DNA from: Streptomyces griseus | GTDB lineage: Bacteria > Actinomycetota > Actinomycetes > Streptomycetales > Streptomycetaceae | DNA: 64,000 nt | Direction of reading: 5' to 3' | Assembly: GCF_900460065.1 (NCBI RefSeq) | Contig: NZ_UAVD01000039.1 | Coordinates: 1-64,000, forward strand | Part shown: positions 52,720-60,765 of the stretch, piece by piece | How the letters are laid out: the number at the start of each line of letters is the position of its first letter | Numbering within the stretch: the first letter of the stretch is position 1 | The notes under the pieces: model-generated | The model's database searches: none | What the model was told of the DNA's origin: nothing | What the model saw: only the letters and a program-made list of their open reading frames with translations | Made by a program: the position numbers and the translations under genes

Positions 52720-54066
52720 ATGCGACCGACCATGCGAAGATCCACCGAACCGCGGCGCCGCTGGGCCGCCGCCCTGGGCGTCACCGCACTCGTCGTCACC
52801 GGGGGAGGGCTGCTCGGAGGCCCGGCACAGGCCGCCGCGACGGCCTCCGTCGAGGTCGACTTCCCCACCCACTGCATCCCGCCGCCCATCGCGGGCATCC
52901 CGCCCATCGACGGCACCACGACCGCGCGGATCACCGTCGACAACACGACCCCGCAGGTCGGCGACACCGTCGCCGTCACCTACACCGTGGTCGTGCCGGC
53001 CGCCAGCAACCCGGTCGACCTGGCCCTGCCCGCCGACATCATGACGCCGACCGGGGAGGTCACCCTCGGCGGCGCGCAGAGCGGCGACGTCACGGTCACG
53101 GGGCCGAAGAAGAACCCCCCGGTCCCCGGTAAGGGCGCCTTCCCGTCCTTCTCCATGACGGGCACGTTCACCGTCACCGCGCCCGGCGCGATCACCCTGT
53201 CGCCCGGCGACTACAACATCCACACCAGCTACATCATGGAGCTGGACACCCCCTGCACGGTGACGGGCCCGCCCGCCCCCGTGTCGGAGACCGTCGTCGC
53301 CACCGGCGGCGGCCAGGTCAACGAGCGCACCGTCCGGCTCTCGGCGGCCTCCGGGGCGGCGGGCGACGAGGTCACCGTCACCGGCACGAAGTTCACCCCC
53401 GGCGCGGGCATCACGGTGGCGGGCCGCGACGGCGACGCGCAGACCGGGGACACCGCCAGGGCCACCGCCGACGGCTCCGGGGCCTTCACCGCCCGGCTCG
53501 CCGTCAGCGACCCGGACACCACGGGCATCGTCGCCTACGAGGGCGGCGCCTGGGACGCCGAGAAGGGGGCCGGACCGCTGGCGTACACCGTCACCGGGGG
53601 CGGCGGGATCCCCGACGGCAGCCAGCGGCTCACCACCACCGTCCGGGCGGGCACCCTGGCCATGACCCAGGCCGGCGACAGCGTCCAGCTGTCCGGGGTC
53701 GACTTCGGCCGGGGCGGCGCCTCCACCGGCGACCTGCGCACGGTGACCGTCGAGGACTTCCGCGGCGGCCCCGCGGGCTGGTCCCTCACCGGCAAGGTCA
53801 CCGACTTCAAGGGTCCGGGCGGGGCGCGGATCAGCGCCGACGCCCTCGACTGGACCCCGTCGTGTGCCACGAAGCCCGGCAGCCCGAGCACCTGCGCGGC
53901 GGGCAGCGCCGGATCGGTCGGCAGCGCCGGGGCCACCCTGGCGTCGACGCCCGACGGGGCGGCCACCGGAGGGGAGTTCACCGTCGACGCGGGGCTCTCC
54001 CTGGACGTGCCGGCCTTCACCGGGGCCGGTTCCTACGCGGGAGTGCTGACCCTCACGCTCACCTGA
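52720..54066 (+). CDS. Exported WxL-like surface protein (448 aa)
   Basis: Unknown role in the cell envelope. An N-terminal signal peptide (RRRWAAALGVTALVVTGGGL, cleavage after AQA) is followed by beta-rich, Thr/Gly/Val-rich domains and a C-terminal region resembling a WxL domain: VTVEDFRGGPAGWSLTGKV, then ALDWTPSC, and the end LDVPAFTGAGSYAGVLTLTLT split. WxL domains attach proteins to peptidoglycan in Firmicutes; the actinobacterial role is not established. ATG 52720 has AGGAGGG at about 10 nt. The downstream DUF916 protein is the known genetic partner of WxL proteins. Confidence 0.65.
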   Translation: MRPTMRRSTEPRRRWAAALGVTALVVTGGGLLGGPAQAAATASVEVDFPTHCIPPPIAGIPPIDGTTTARITVDNTTPQVGDTVAVTYTVVVPAASNPVDLALPADIMTPTGEVTLGGAQSGDVTVTGPKKNPPVPGKGAFPSFSMTGTFTVTAPGAITLSPGDYNIHTSYIMELDTPCTVTGPPAPVSETVVATGGGQVNERTVRLSAASGAAGDEVTVTGTKFTPGAGITVAGRDGDAQTGDTARATADGSGAFTARLAVSDPDTTGIVAYEGGAWDAEKGAGPLAYTVTGGGGIPDGSQRLTTTVRAGTLAMTQAGDSVQLSGVDFGRGGASTGDLRTVTVEDFRGGPAGWSLTGKVTDFKGPGGARISADALDWTPSCATKPGSPSTCAAGSAGSVGSAGATLASTPDGAATGGEFTVDAGLSLDVPAFTGAGSYAGVLTLTLT

Positions 54067-54168
54067 GGCGCCGACCCGCACCCGAGGCCCTTACGGCCTC
54101 ACCACCGTGGGCCGGGCGCGCACCCGGCCGGCCCACTCCACCCGGACGCGACCTGGGGGTCCCGTACC

Positions 54169-55113
54169 GTGCGCACGCTCTCCGTACTCCTCCTCGCGGC
54201 GGCCCTGCTGCTCCTCGGCACGCCCGCCGCCCACCCGGCCGACAACGGCAGCTGGTCCGTCCAGCCGGCCTCCGGCCCGTCCGGCGAACGCCCCTCCCTC
54301 TACCTCTTCGCCGCCCCGGGCACCACGCTCACCGACAAGGTCACCGTCACCAACAAGACCGCGAAGCCGCTGACCCTGCGGCTGTACGCGGCCGACGCCT
54401 ACAACACCCCGCGCGACGGCGGTTTCGCGGTCCGCGACCGCGGCGAGAAGCAGCGCTCCGTGGGAGCCTGGGCCCGCACCGACCGGGACACCGTCACCGT
54501 GGGCCCCAAGGCCTCGGTCACCGTGCCCCTGACCATCACCGTCCCGGACAACGCCGAGCCGGGCGACCACCCGGGCGCCCTGATCGCCCTGGACGAACGC
54601 GTCGAGGCCACCCGCCGCGGCGCCCTGGCCGTCGGGGTCCGCCGGGCCGTCGGCGCCCGGATCCATCTGCGGGTGAACGGGCCCACCGTCCCCGCGCTCT
54701 CCGTCGAGGACCTCCGGATCGAGCAGGACCGGCCCCTCGTCCCGGGCACCGGCACGAGCCGCGCCGTCATCTCGTACACCCTGCACAACCGGGGGAACGT
54801 CACCCTCGCCCCGGCCGTCGCCCTGCGCGCCGAGGGCCTCTTCGGCCGGACCCTGCTGGAACGCGGCCTGACGAAGCTGCCCGCCGAGCTGCTGCCCCGC
54901 CAGCAGGTCCGGCTCACCGAGACCTGGGACGGGGCGCCGCAGCTGGACCGGGCCGAGGTCGAACTCACCGCCACCGCCGAGGGCACCCGGGAGTCGGCGG
55001 CCGTCACGTTCCTGGCCGTGCCGTGGCTCCTGGCCGGAGTGCTCGCCCTGCTCGCCGCCGCCGGAGGGGCCCTGTGGGCACGGGCCCGTCGACGCCCCAC
55101 CCGCGACGACTGA
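54169..55113 (+). CDS. DUF916-type cell-surface protein with C-terminal membrane anchor (314 aa)
   Basis: The partner of the WxL-like protein. The signal peptide (MRTLSVLLLAAALLLLGTPA) precedes an outer region with beta-sandwich repeats: YLFAAPGTTLTDKVTVTNKT, LRLYAADAYNTPRDGGF, TVGPKASVTVPLTITVPDNA, GDHPGALIALDE and VISYTLHNRGNVTLAPAVAL, typical DUF916 features. A final membrane span (FLAVPWLLAGVLALLAAAGG) and basic tail anchor it. GTG 54169 is the start. In Firmicutes DUF916/DUF3324 proteins bind peptidoglycan or WxL proteins; here I infer the same. Gap to the upstream gene is 102 bp. Confidence 0.72.
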   Translation: MRTLSVLLLAAALLLLGTPAAHPADNGSWSVQPASGPSGERPSLYLFAAPGTTLTDKVTVTNKTAKPLTLRLYAADAYNTPRDGGFAVRDRGEKQRSVGAWARTDRDTVTVGPKASVTVPLTITVPDNAEPGDHPGALIALDERVEATRRGALAVGVRRAVGARIHLRVNGPTVPALSVEDLRIEQDRPLVPGTGTSRAVISYTLHNRGNVTLAPAVALRAEGLFGRTLLERGLTKLPAELLPRQQVRLTETWDGAPQLDRAEVELTATAEGTRESAAVTFLAVPWLLAGVLALLAAAGGALWARARRRPTRDD

Positions 55114-55182
55114 GGCGTCCGTGACCGGTGCCGCGCGGCCCGCTGTGCTCCGGCGCCGCCGGGATCGGGGAGAATGGTCGCC

Positions 55183-56148
55183 ATGAGCGCTCGACCGAAC
55201 CAAGAATCCGCTGCCGCGCAAGCGGAGACCACCTCCCCCCACCGGGCCGGTTTCGCCTGCTTCGTGGGCCGCCCCAACGCGGGCAAGTCCACCCTCACGA
55301 ACGCTCTCGTCGGTCAGAAGGTGGCGATCACCTCCAACCGCCCCCAGACCACCCGGCACACGGTGCGCGGCATCGTGCACCGCGACGACGCGCAACTGAT
55401 CCTGGTCGACACCCCCGGCCTCCACAAGCCGCGCACCCTCCTGGGCGAGCGGCTCAACGACGTCGTGCGGACCACCTGGGCCGAGGTCGACGTCATCGGC
55501 TTCTGCCTCCCCGCCGACCAGAAGCTCGGCCCCGGCGACAAGTACATCGTCAAGGAGCTCGCGGGGATCAAGAAGACCCCCAAGATCGCCATCATCACCA
55601 AGACCGACCTGGTCGAGTCGAAGGCGCTGGCCGAACAGCTCCTCGCCGTCTCCGCGCTCGCGGAGGAGCTGGGCTTCGAGTGGGCCGAGATCGTGCCCGT
55701 CTCCGCGGTGGGGGACAAGCAGGTCGATCTGCTCGCCGACCTCATCGCCCCGCTGCTCCCGGTGAGCCCGCCGCTCTACCCGGAGGGCGACCTCACCGAC
55801 GAGCCCGAGATGGTCATGGTCGCGGAGCTGATCCGGGAGGCGGCGCTGGAGGGCGTGCGCGACGAGCTGCCGCACTCCATCGCAGTCGTCGTCGAGGAGA
55901 TGCTGCCGCGCACGGACCGTCCGGCGGACAAGCCGCTGCTGGACATCCACGCCAACGTCTACATCGAGCGCCCCAGCCAGAAGGGCATCATCATCGGCCC
56001 GAAGGGCCAGCGGCTCAAGGACGTCGGCACCAAGTCCCGCAAGCACATCGAGGCCCTGCTCGGCACACCGGTCTTCCTCGACCTGCACGTGAAGGTCGCC
56101 AAGGACTGGCAGCGCGACCCGAAGCAGCTGCGCAAGCTGGGGTTCTGA
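55183..56148 (+). CDS. era: GTPase Era
   Basis: Essential GTPase for 16S rRNA/30S assembly. The 321-residue protein has G motifs FVGRPNAGKSTLTNAL, SNRPQTTRHTVRGI, DTPGLHKPRTLLGE, TKTDLV and SA region VPVSAVGDKQVD, then the KH domain (YIERPSQKGIIIGPKGQRL, LFLDLHVKVAKDWQ-type end). I used ATG 55183; an ATG at 55174 overlaps the -10-like GAGAAT (55170-55175). It follows the WxL/DUF916 pair rather than directly following the cytidine deaminase-like gene. Confidence 0.96.
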   Translation: MSARPNQESAAAQAETTSPHRAGFACFVGRPNAGKSTLTNALVGQKVAITSNRPQTTRHTVRGIVHRDDAQLILVDTPGLHKPRTLLGERLNDVVRTTWAEVDVIGFCLPADQKLGPGDKYIVKELAGIKKTPKIAIITKTDLVESKALAEQLLAVSALAEELGFEWAEIVPVSAVGDKQVDLLADLIAPLLPVSPPLYPEGDLTDEPEMVMVAELIREAALEGVRDELPHSIAVVVEEMLPRTDRPADKPLLDIHANVYIERPSQKGIIIGPKGQRLKDVGTKSRKHIEALLGTPVFLDLHVKVAKDWQRDPKQLRKLGF

Positions 56149-56283
56149 GCCGGGCGCCGTGCGGCGGCCGGAGGCCGGCCCGGCCGTGCGAAGCCGCCGA
56201 GGCCCAAGGGCGGGCTCCCGAAGCAGCCGCGGACTCTCCCCAGGCCGACAGGACCTGGCCGCGTCCGTCGATACGAGCCGGTC

Positions 56284-56550
56284 TCACGCGCCCTCCTTGA
56301 GGACGCGTGAGACCAGCGTGCGCTGCGCCCCGGTCAGATCGGGGTCAGCGCAGTACACGGTGCGGTCCCCGACGGTGATCTCGTACCGGAAACCGTCCGG
56401 TACGCCCGCCGTCGGGGTGTTCCGCGCGGAGCCGAGCGCCTCCTCGGCGAGCGCCCGCCACTCCGCGGCGTCCGCCCGCCCCTCGGTGTCGACCTCACGG
56501 CGGCGGGCGATACCGGCGAAGCCGCCGGTCCTGCTGACCTGAATACGCAT
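56284..56550 (-). CDS. Emfourin-like inhibitor of M4 protease (88 aa)
   Basis: Emfourins inhibit protealysin-type M4 proteases. The sequence MRIQVSRTGGFAGIARRREV and GFRYEITVGDRTVYC match the small emfourin fold as I remember it. The ATG at 56550 has AGGA 4 nt upstream on the minus strand. It follows the M4 protease gene by 79 bp on the same strand, as in Serratia, so inhibitor and protease are probably co-expressed. Confidence 0.8.
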   Translation of the reverse strand: MRIQVSRTGGFAGIARRREVDTEGRADAAEWRALAEEALGSARNTPTAGVPDGFRYEITVGDRTVYCADPDLTGAQRTLVSRVLKEGA

Positions 56551-56629
56551 GGGGTCCTGTCTATCGGGGGCGGGCCGGGCGCTCAACTCCGCCTTCTCGA
56601 CGGGCCGGTCCGGGTCGCCCCGGGCCGGG

Positions 56630-57706
56630 TCACGCCCGGGTCGGAACGCCCACCTCCGACCAGGCCTTCAGGACCGCCTCCCGCTCGTCGGCCGCGCCGA
56701 AGCGGTCGCCCGCCGCCGCGACCGTCAGCCGGGCGAACTGCGCGAAGTCGGCGTTCGCCGTCAGCTCGCCGCCGGTCAGCACGTCGAACCAGATCTGCCC
56801 GGCGCGCTCCCAGGAGTTGCCGCCCAGCGCGGTGGCCAGGAGGTAGAACGCGCGGTTGGGGATGCCGGAGTTGAGGTGGACGCCGCCGTTGTCCTCCTCC
56901 GTCTCGATGTAGTCGTCCATCGAGGCGGGCTGCGGGTCCTTGCCGAGGACGTCGTCGTCGTACGCCGTGCCCGGGGCCTTCATCGAGCGCAGCGCGTCGC
57001 CGCTGACCCGGGGCGCCAGGAGTCCTGCCCCGATCAGCCAGTCGGCCTGCTCCGCGCTCTGGCCCAGCGAGAACTGCTTCACCAGTGCGCCGAAGACGTC
57101 GGACACCGACTCGTTGAGTGCGCCCGACTGGCCCTCGTAGCGCAGGTTGGCGGTGTGCTGCGTCAGCCCGTGGGCCAGCTCGTGGGCGATCACGTCGACC
57201 GCGACGGTGAAGTCGAGGAAGATCTCGCCGTCGCCGTCCCCGAAGACCATCTGCTCGCCGTCGAAGAACGCGTTGTTGTACTCCTCGCCGTAGTGCACGG
57301 AGCCGATCAGCGGCAGCCCCTTGCCGTCGATCGAGCTGCGCCCGTACGCCGAGAGGAGCAGGTCGAAGGTGGCGCCGAGGCCGGCGTAGGCACGGTTGAC
57401 GCTGGCGTCGGAGGTGGGCTTGTCGCCCTCCTCGCGGACCTTGTGGCCGGGCAGGGTGGTGCCGTTCCCGCAGTCGTACAGGATGCGGTGGGGCTTGCTG
57501 GGGACCGCGCCCACGCCGTGGACGGCCGGGACGGCGGCGAGGGCCGTCGCCCGGCGGCGGTCACGGCGCAGGCCGTCGGCCGCCAGGGTGCGGCGGGCCG
57601 GATCCGCGAGCCGCGCGTCGGCGGACCGGGACAGGTGATCGAGGACGTGGGGCGGAACGATGGTGCAGAAGACGGGGTGGAGATCGCCGTCGGTTCGAAG
57701 GTGCAT
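56630..57706 (-). CDS. M4-family (protealysin-like) zinc metalloprotease (358 aa)
   Basis: A thermolysin-family protease without a signal peptide, as in protealysin. Residues ~1-50 are a protealysin-type propeptide (VFCTIVPPHVLDHL with CxIxPPxxL). The catalytic region has DVIAHELAHGLTQHTANL (HExxH plus the A-H-E context), GQSGALNESVSDVFGALV (third ligand Glu) and HLNSGIPNRAFYLLA. The start at 57706 lies 6 nt after CACAGT on the minus strand without a ribosome-binding site. A longer frame begins at 57781 but its extra residues do not resemble the propeptide. Likely intracellular or non-classically exported; the neighbouring emfourin controls it. Confidence 0.88.
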   Translation of the reverse strand: MHLRTDGDLHPVFCTIVPPHVLDHLSRSADARLADPARRTLAADGLRRDRRRATALAAVPAVHGVGAVPSKPHRILYDCGNGTTLPGHKVREEGDKPTSDASVNRAYAGLGATFDLLLSAYGRSSIDGKGLPLIGSVHYGEEYNNAFFDGEQMVFGDGDGEIFLDFTVAVDVIAHELAHGLTQHTANLRYEGQSGALNESVSDVFGALVKQFSLGQSAEQADWLIGAGLLAPRVSGDALRSMKAPGTAYDDDVLGKDPQPASMDDYIETEEDNGGVHLNSGIPNRAFYLLATALGGNSWERAGQIWFDVLTGGELTANADFAQFARLTVAAAGDRFGAADEREAVLKAWSEVGVPTRA

Positions 57707-57824
57707 AGAACGACTGTGGCACTCCGTCACGGCGCTGTCACTGGTTGCGACGGTGATTGACGAAATGGAGTGATGAGTCACTGTTTACCCGTCATCGATG
57801 CCCGGTCCCGCATACTGATACGGA

Positions 57825-57854
57825 CCGACACCACGGGCCACACTCGGTTACGCT
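57825..57854 (+). promoter_or_regulatory. Candidate leuA leader promoter
   Basis: CCGACA (57825-57830), an 18-bp spacer and TACGCT (57849-57854). The predicted start of transcription is close to the leader peptide ATG at 57864. Confidence 0.5.
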
Positions 57855-57863
57855 CGTCGCATC

Positions 57864-57911
57864 ATGCGTTTCGGGCTGCTTCTCCTTAGCTGCCGCGGCG
57901 AGGGCCTGTAG
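57864..57911 (+). CDS. Leucine leader peptide upstream of leuA
   Basis: A 15-residue frame, MRFGLLLLSCRGEGL, with four consecutive Leu codons (CTG CTT CTC CTT). It is 84 nt upstream of leuA. The Leu codon run is itself complementary to the leuA ribosome-binding region (see the attenuator entry). A hairpin GGCCGAC (57917-57923) with GTCGGCC (57959-57965) lies between, without a T tract. This supports leucine-dependent control of leuA, most simply at translation. Confidence 0.78.
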   Translation: MRFGLLLLSCRGEGL

Positions 57912-57989
57912 TCGTAGGCCGACCCCCTCCCCGCGGAGTCTGGTGCTGCAGCGACACAGTCGGCCGATCCCCGCTGGACCGAGGAGCCC
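57873..57989 (+). promoter_or_regulatory. leuA attenuator: Leu codons pair with the leuA ribosome-binding site
   Basis: GGGCTGCTTC (57873-57882) can pair with GAGGAGCCC (57981-57989), which contains the leuA ribosome-binding site GAGGAG: nine pairs with one bulged G and one G-T pair. A ribosome held on the Leu codons would keep the site free; when leucine is plentiful the pairing could form. The separate hairpin at 57917-57965 may compete. No terminator with a T run is seen. Confidence 0.6.
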
Positions 57990-57995
57990 TACGCC

Positions 57996-59792
57996 ATGAC
58001 CACCGTGAATCCTGCCGGTAGCACCGTGAATCCCTCTGCTGATTCCGTCGGCCGCCCCACCCCGATCACCAACGCGACGCAACTCCAGAAGACGTCCGGG
58101 ATGCCGGTTCACAAGTACCGCGGTTACGAGGCCGTGGACATCGCCGACCGCACCTGGCCCGACAACCGGATCACCGTCGCGCCCCGCTGGCTCTCCACCG
58201 ATCTGCGCGACGGCAACCAGGCGCTGATCGACCCGATGTCCCCGGCCCGCAAGCGCGAGATGTTCGACCTGCTCGTGAAGATGGGCTACAAGGAGATCGA
58301 GGTCGGCTTCCCGTCCTCCGGCGAGACCGACTTCGCGTTCGTACGCTCCATCATCGAAGAGGGCGCGATCCCCGAGGACGTGACGATCTCCGTCCTGACG
58401 CAGGCCCGCGAGGAGCTGATCGAGCGCACCGTGGAGTCGCTGGTCGGCGCCCGCCGGGCCACCGTCCACCTGTACAACGCCACCGCCCCCACCTTCCGCC
58501 GCGTCGTCTTCCGCGGTTCGCGCGAGGAGGTCAAGCAGATCGCGGTGGACGGCACCCGGCTGGTCATGGAGTACGCCGAGAAGATCCTGGGCCCCGAGAC
58601 GATCTTCGGCTACCAGTACAGCCCGGAGATCTTCACCGACACCGAGCTGGACTTCGCCCTGGAGGTCTGCGAGGCCGTCTGCGACGTGTGGCAGCCGGAG
58701 GAGGGGCGCGAGATCATCCTCAACCTGCCCGCCACCGTGGAGCGTTCGACGCCCTCCACCCACGCGGACCGCTTCGAGTGGATGTCCCGCAACCTGACCC
58801 GCCGGGAGTTCGTCTGCCTGTCGGTCCACCCGCACAACGACCGGGGCACCGCCGTCGCCGCCGCCGAGCTGGCCGTCATGGCCGGCGCCGACCGCATCGA
58901 GGGCTGCCTGTTCGGCCAGGGCGAGCGCACCGGCAACGTCGACCTGGTCACCCTGGGCATGAACCTCTTCTCCCAGGGCGTCGACCCGCAGATCGACTTC
59001 TCGCAGATCGACGAGATCCGTCGCACCAGCGAGTACTGCAACCAGATGGAGATCCACCCGCGCCACCCCTACGCGGGCGATCTGGTCTACACCGCCTTCT
59101 CCGGCTCCCACCAGGACGCCATCAAGAAGGGCTTCGACGCCATGGAGGCCGACGCCGCCGCGCAGGGCAGGACGGTCGACGAGATCGAGTGGGCCGTGCC
59201 GTACCTGCCGATCGACCCGAAGGACGTGGGCCGCTCCTACGAGGCCGTCATCCGGGTCAACTCCCAGTCCGGCAAGGGCGGTATCGCCTACGTCCTGAAG
59301 AACGACCACAAGCTGGACCTGCCGCGCCGGATGCAGATCGAGTTCTCCCGGATCATTCAGGCCAAGACCGACGCCGAGGGCGGCGAGGTCACCCCGGCCC
59401 AGATCTGGACCACCTTCCAGGACGAGTACCTGCCGAACACCGGCAACGCCTGGGGGCGCGTCCAGCTCCGCTCCGGCCAGACCACCACCGACACCGACGG
59501 CCGGGACACACTGACCGTCGAGGCCACCGTCGACGGCGCGGACACCGTGCTGAGCGGCACGGGCAACGGGCCGATCTCCGCGTTCTTCGAGGCGCTCCAG
59601 GCCATCGGCATCGACGCCCGGCTGCTGGACTACACCGAGCACACGATGAGCGAGGGCGCCAGCGCCCAGGCCGCCTCGTACATCGAGTGCGCGATCGACG
59701 GCAAGGTCCTGTGGGGCATCGGCATCGACGCCAACACCACCCGCGCCTCGCTCAAGGCGGTCGTCTCCGCCGTCAACCGCGCGGCCCGCTGA
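57996..59792 (+). CDS. leuA: 2-isopropylmalate synthase
   Basis: First committed step of leucine synthesis: condenses acetyl-CoA with 2-ketoisovalerate. The 598-residue protein is the long actinobacterial (type 2) form. RWLSTDLRDGNQALIDPM holds the catalytic RDGNQ motif; HPHNDRGTAVAAAELAV contains the metal His residues, and LFGQGERTGNVDLV is the active-site loop. The C-terminal regulatory domain (leucine feedback) is present (LTVEATVDGADTVLSGTGNG; NGPISAFFEAL). ATG 57996 has GAGGAG about 9 nt upstream. Expression is likely leader-controlled. Confidence 0.96.
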   Translation: MTTVNPAGSTVNPSADSVGRPTPITNATQLQKTSGMPVHKYRGYEAVDIADRTWPDNRITVAPRWLSTDLRDGNQALIDPMSPARKREMFDLLVKMGYKEIEVGFPSSGETDFAFVRSIIEEGAIPEDVTISVLTQAREELIERTVESLVGARRATVHLYNATAPTFRRVVFRGSREEVKQIAVDGTRLVMEYAEKILGPETIFGYQYSPEIFTDTELDFALEVCEAVCDVWQPEEGREIILNLPATVERSTPSTHADRFEWMSRNLTRREFVCLSVHPHNDRGTAVAAAELAVMAGADRIEGCLFGQGERTGNVDLVTLGMNLFSQGVDPQIDFSQIDEIRRTSEYCNQMEIHPRHPYAGDLVYTAFSGSHQDAIKKGFDAMEADAAAQGRTVDEIEWAVPYLPIDPKDVGRSYEAVIRVNSQSGKGGIAYVLKNDHKLDLPRRMQIEFSRIIQAKTDAEGGEVTPAQIWTTFQDEYLPNTGNAWGRVQLRSGQTTTDTDGRDTLTVEATVDGADTVLSGTGNGPISAFFEALQAIGIDARLLDYTEHTMSEGASAQAASYIECAIDGKVLWGIGIDANTTRASLKAVVSAVNRAAR

Positions 59793-59862
59793 CCCGTCCG
59801 GCCCCCTGCGTCGCCCTCTTCGTACGGACGTCCGGTTCGACCCCGTACGACGGCAATGACGG

Positions 59863-59893
59863 ACCCCGACCGCCCGCTCCGGGTGGTCGGGGT
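59863..59893 (+). terminator. Terminator after leuA
   Basis: ACCCCGACC-G-CCC pairs with GGG-T-GGTCGGGGT around GCTCC: 12 base pairs plus a G-T pair, followed by TCGG. Confidence 0.8.
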
Positions 59894-59927
59894 TCGGCCA
59901 TATCCGGGGGTTGTGACGTCCCAGAGG

Positions 59928-59957
59928 CTGACGCCGCAACGCGCGTGTGGCTAACAT
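59928..59957 (+). promoter_or_regulatory. Promoter of the TerB-like gene
   Basis: CTGACG (59928-59933), an 18-bp spacer and TAACAT (59952-59957), about 50 nt before the GTG at 60007. Confidence 0.5.
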
Positions 59958-60006
59958 CACGTCCAACACACGGCAATGTTGCCGGAGCGTTACGGAGGTG
60001 TGCGAC

Positions 60007-60711
60007 GTGCGGTCAGCCAAAGGACAACGCGCTCTGAGGCCGGTCCTCTGCGGCGTTCGCACCATCTGGAACGCCGTCGGCGACGGCGCCTTCTTCTGCC
60101 CCGGCTGCGGGGGAGACCGCAACTACCGCCGGCTCACCGGCCGCCGCCGTCTCACCGTCCTCGGCGTCCCGCTGGTCGGCCGGGGCGAGACCGAGCCCGT
60201 CGTCGAGTGCGCCGCCTGCCTCACCCACTACGCCCCCGAGGCGCTGGACCACCCCACCACGACCCGGTTCTCGGCGATGCTCCGCGAGGCCGTCCACACC
60301 GTCACCCTGGCCGTCCTCGCCGCCGGGGGCACCACCTCCCGCACGGTCTTGGAGGCCGCCGTCGCCACCGTGCGCGACGCCGGGCTCGACGACTGCACCC
60401 AGGAGCAGCTGTACACCGTCGTCGAGGTGCTGGCCGCCGACACCGGGCGGGGCTCCGGTTCCGACCCGGCCGCCGAGGCCTGCGGACCGACCCTCGCCAT
60501 CGAGCTGCACGAGGTGCTGGCCCCGCTCGCCCCGCACCTGGCCACCGCCGGCCGTGAGTCCGTCCTCCTCCAGGGCGCCCGGATCGCGCTGGCCGACGGG
60601 CCCTACTGCGCCGCCGAGCGCCAGGTCCTGACCACGGTCGGCACCGCCCTCCGGCTCCCCGCCGACGACACCGCCCGCCTGCTGGCCGCAGCCGCCCGTA
60701 CGCCCTCGTAG
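60007..60711 (+). CDS. TerB-like protein with N-terminal zinc-ribbon (234 aa)
   Basis: TerB-family proteins appear in tellurite-resistance and stress systems; exact role unknown. CPGCGGDRNYRRL and CAACLTHY form a CxxC-CxxC metal site at residues ~20-65. The remaining region resembles the TerB alpha-helical bundle: AMLREAVHTVTLAVLAAGG, DAGLDDCTQEQLYTVVEVLA, ALADGPYCAAERQVLTTVG. GTG 60007 has GGAGGTG at an 8-nt spacing. No other ter gene is adjacent, so it probably works alone. Confidence 0.78.
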   Translation: MRSAKGQRALRPVLCGVRTIWNAVGDGAFFCPGCGGDRNYRRLTGRRRLTVLGVPLVGRGETEPVVECAACLTHYAPEALDHPTTTRFSAMLREAVHTVTLAVLAAGGTTSRTVLEAAVATVRDAGLDDCTQEQLYTVVEVLAADTGRGSGSDPAAEACGPTLAIELHEVLAPLAPHLATAGRESVLLQGARIALADGPYCAAERQVLTTVGTALRLPADDTARLLAAAARTPS

Positions 60712-60765
60712 CGGCCTTCTCCGGGCCGCCCCCGCCCCGGGCGCCGGGTGGGCGACAATGGGCCC

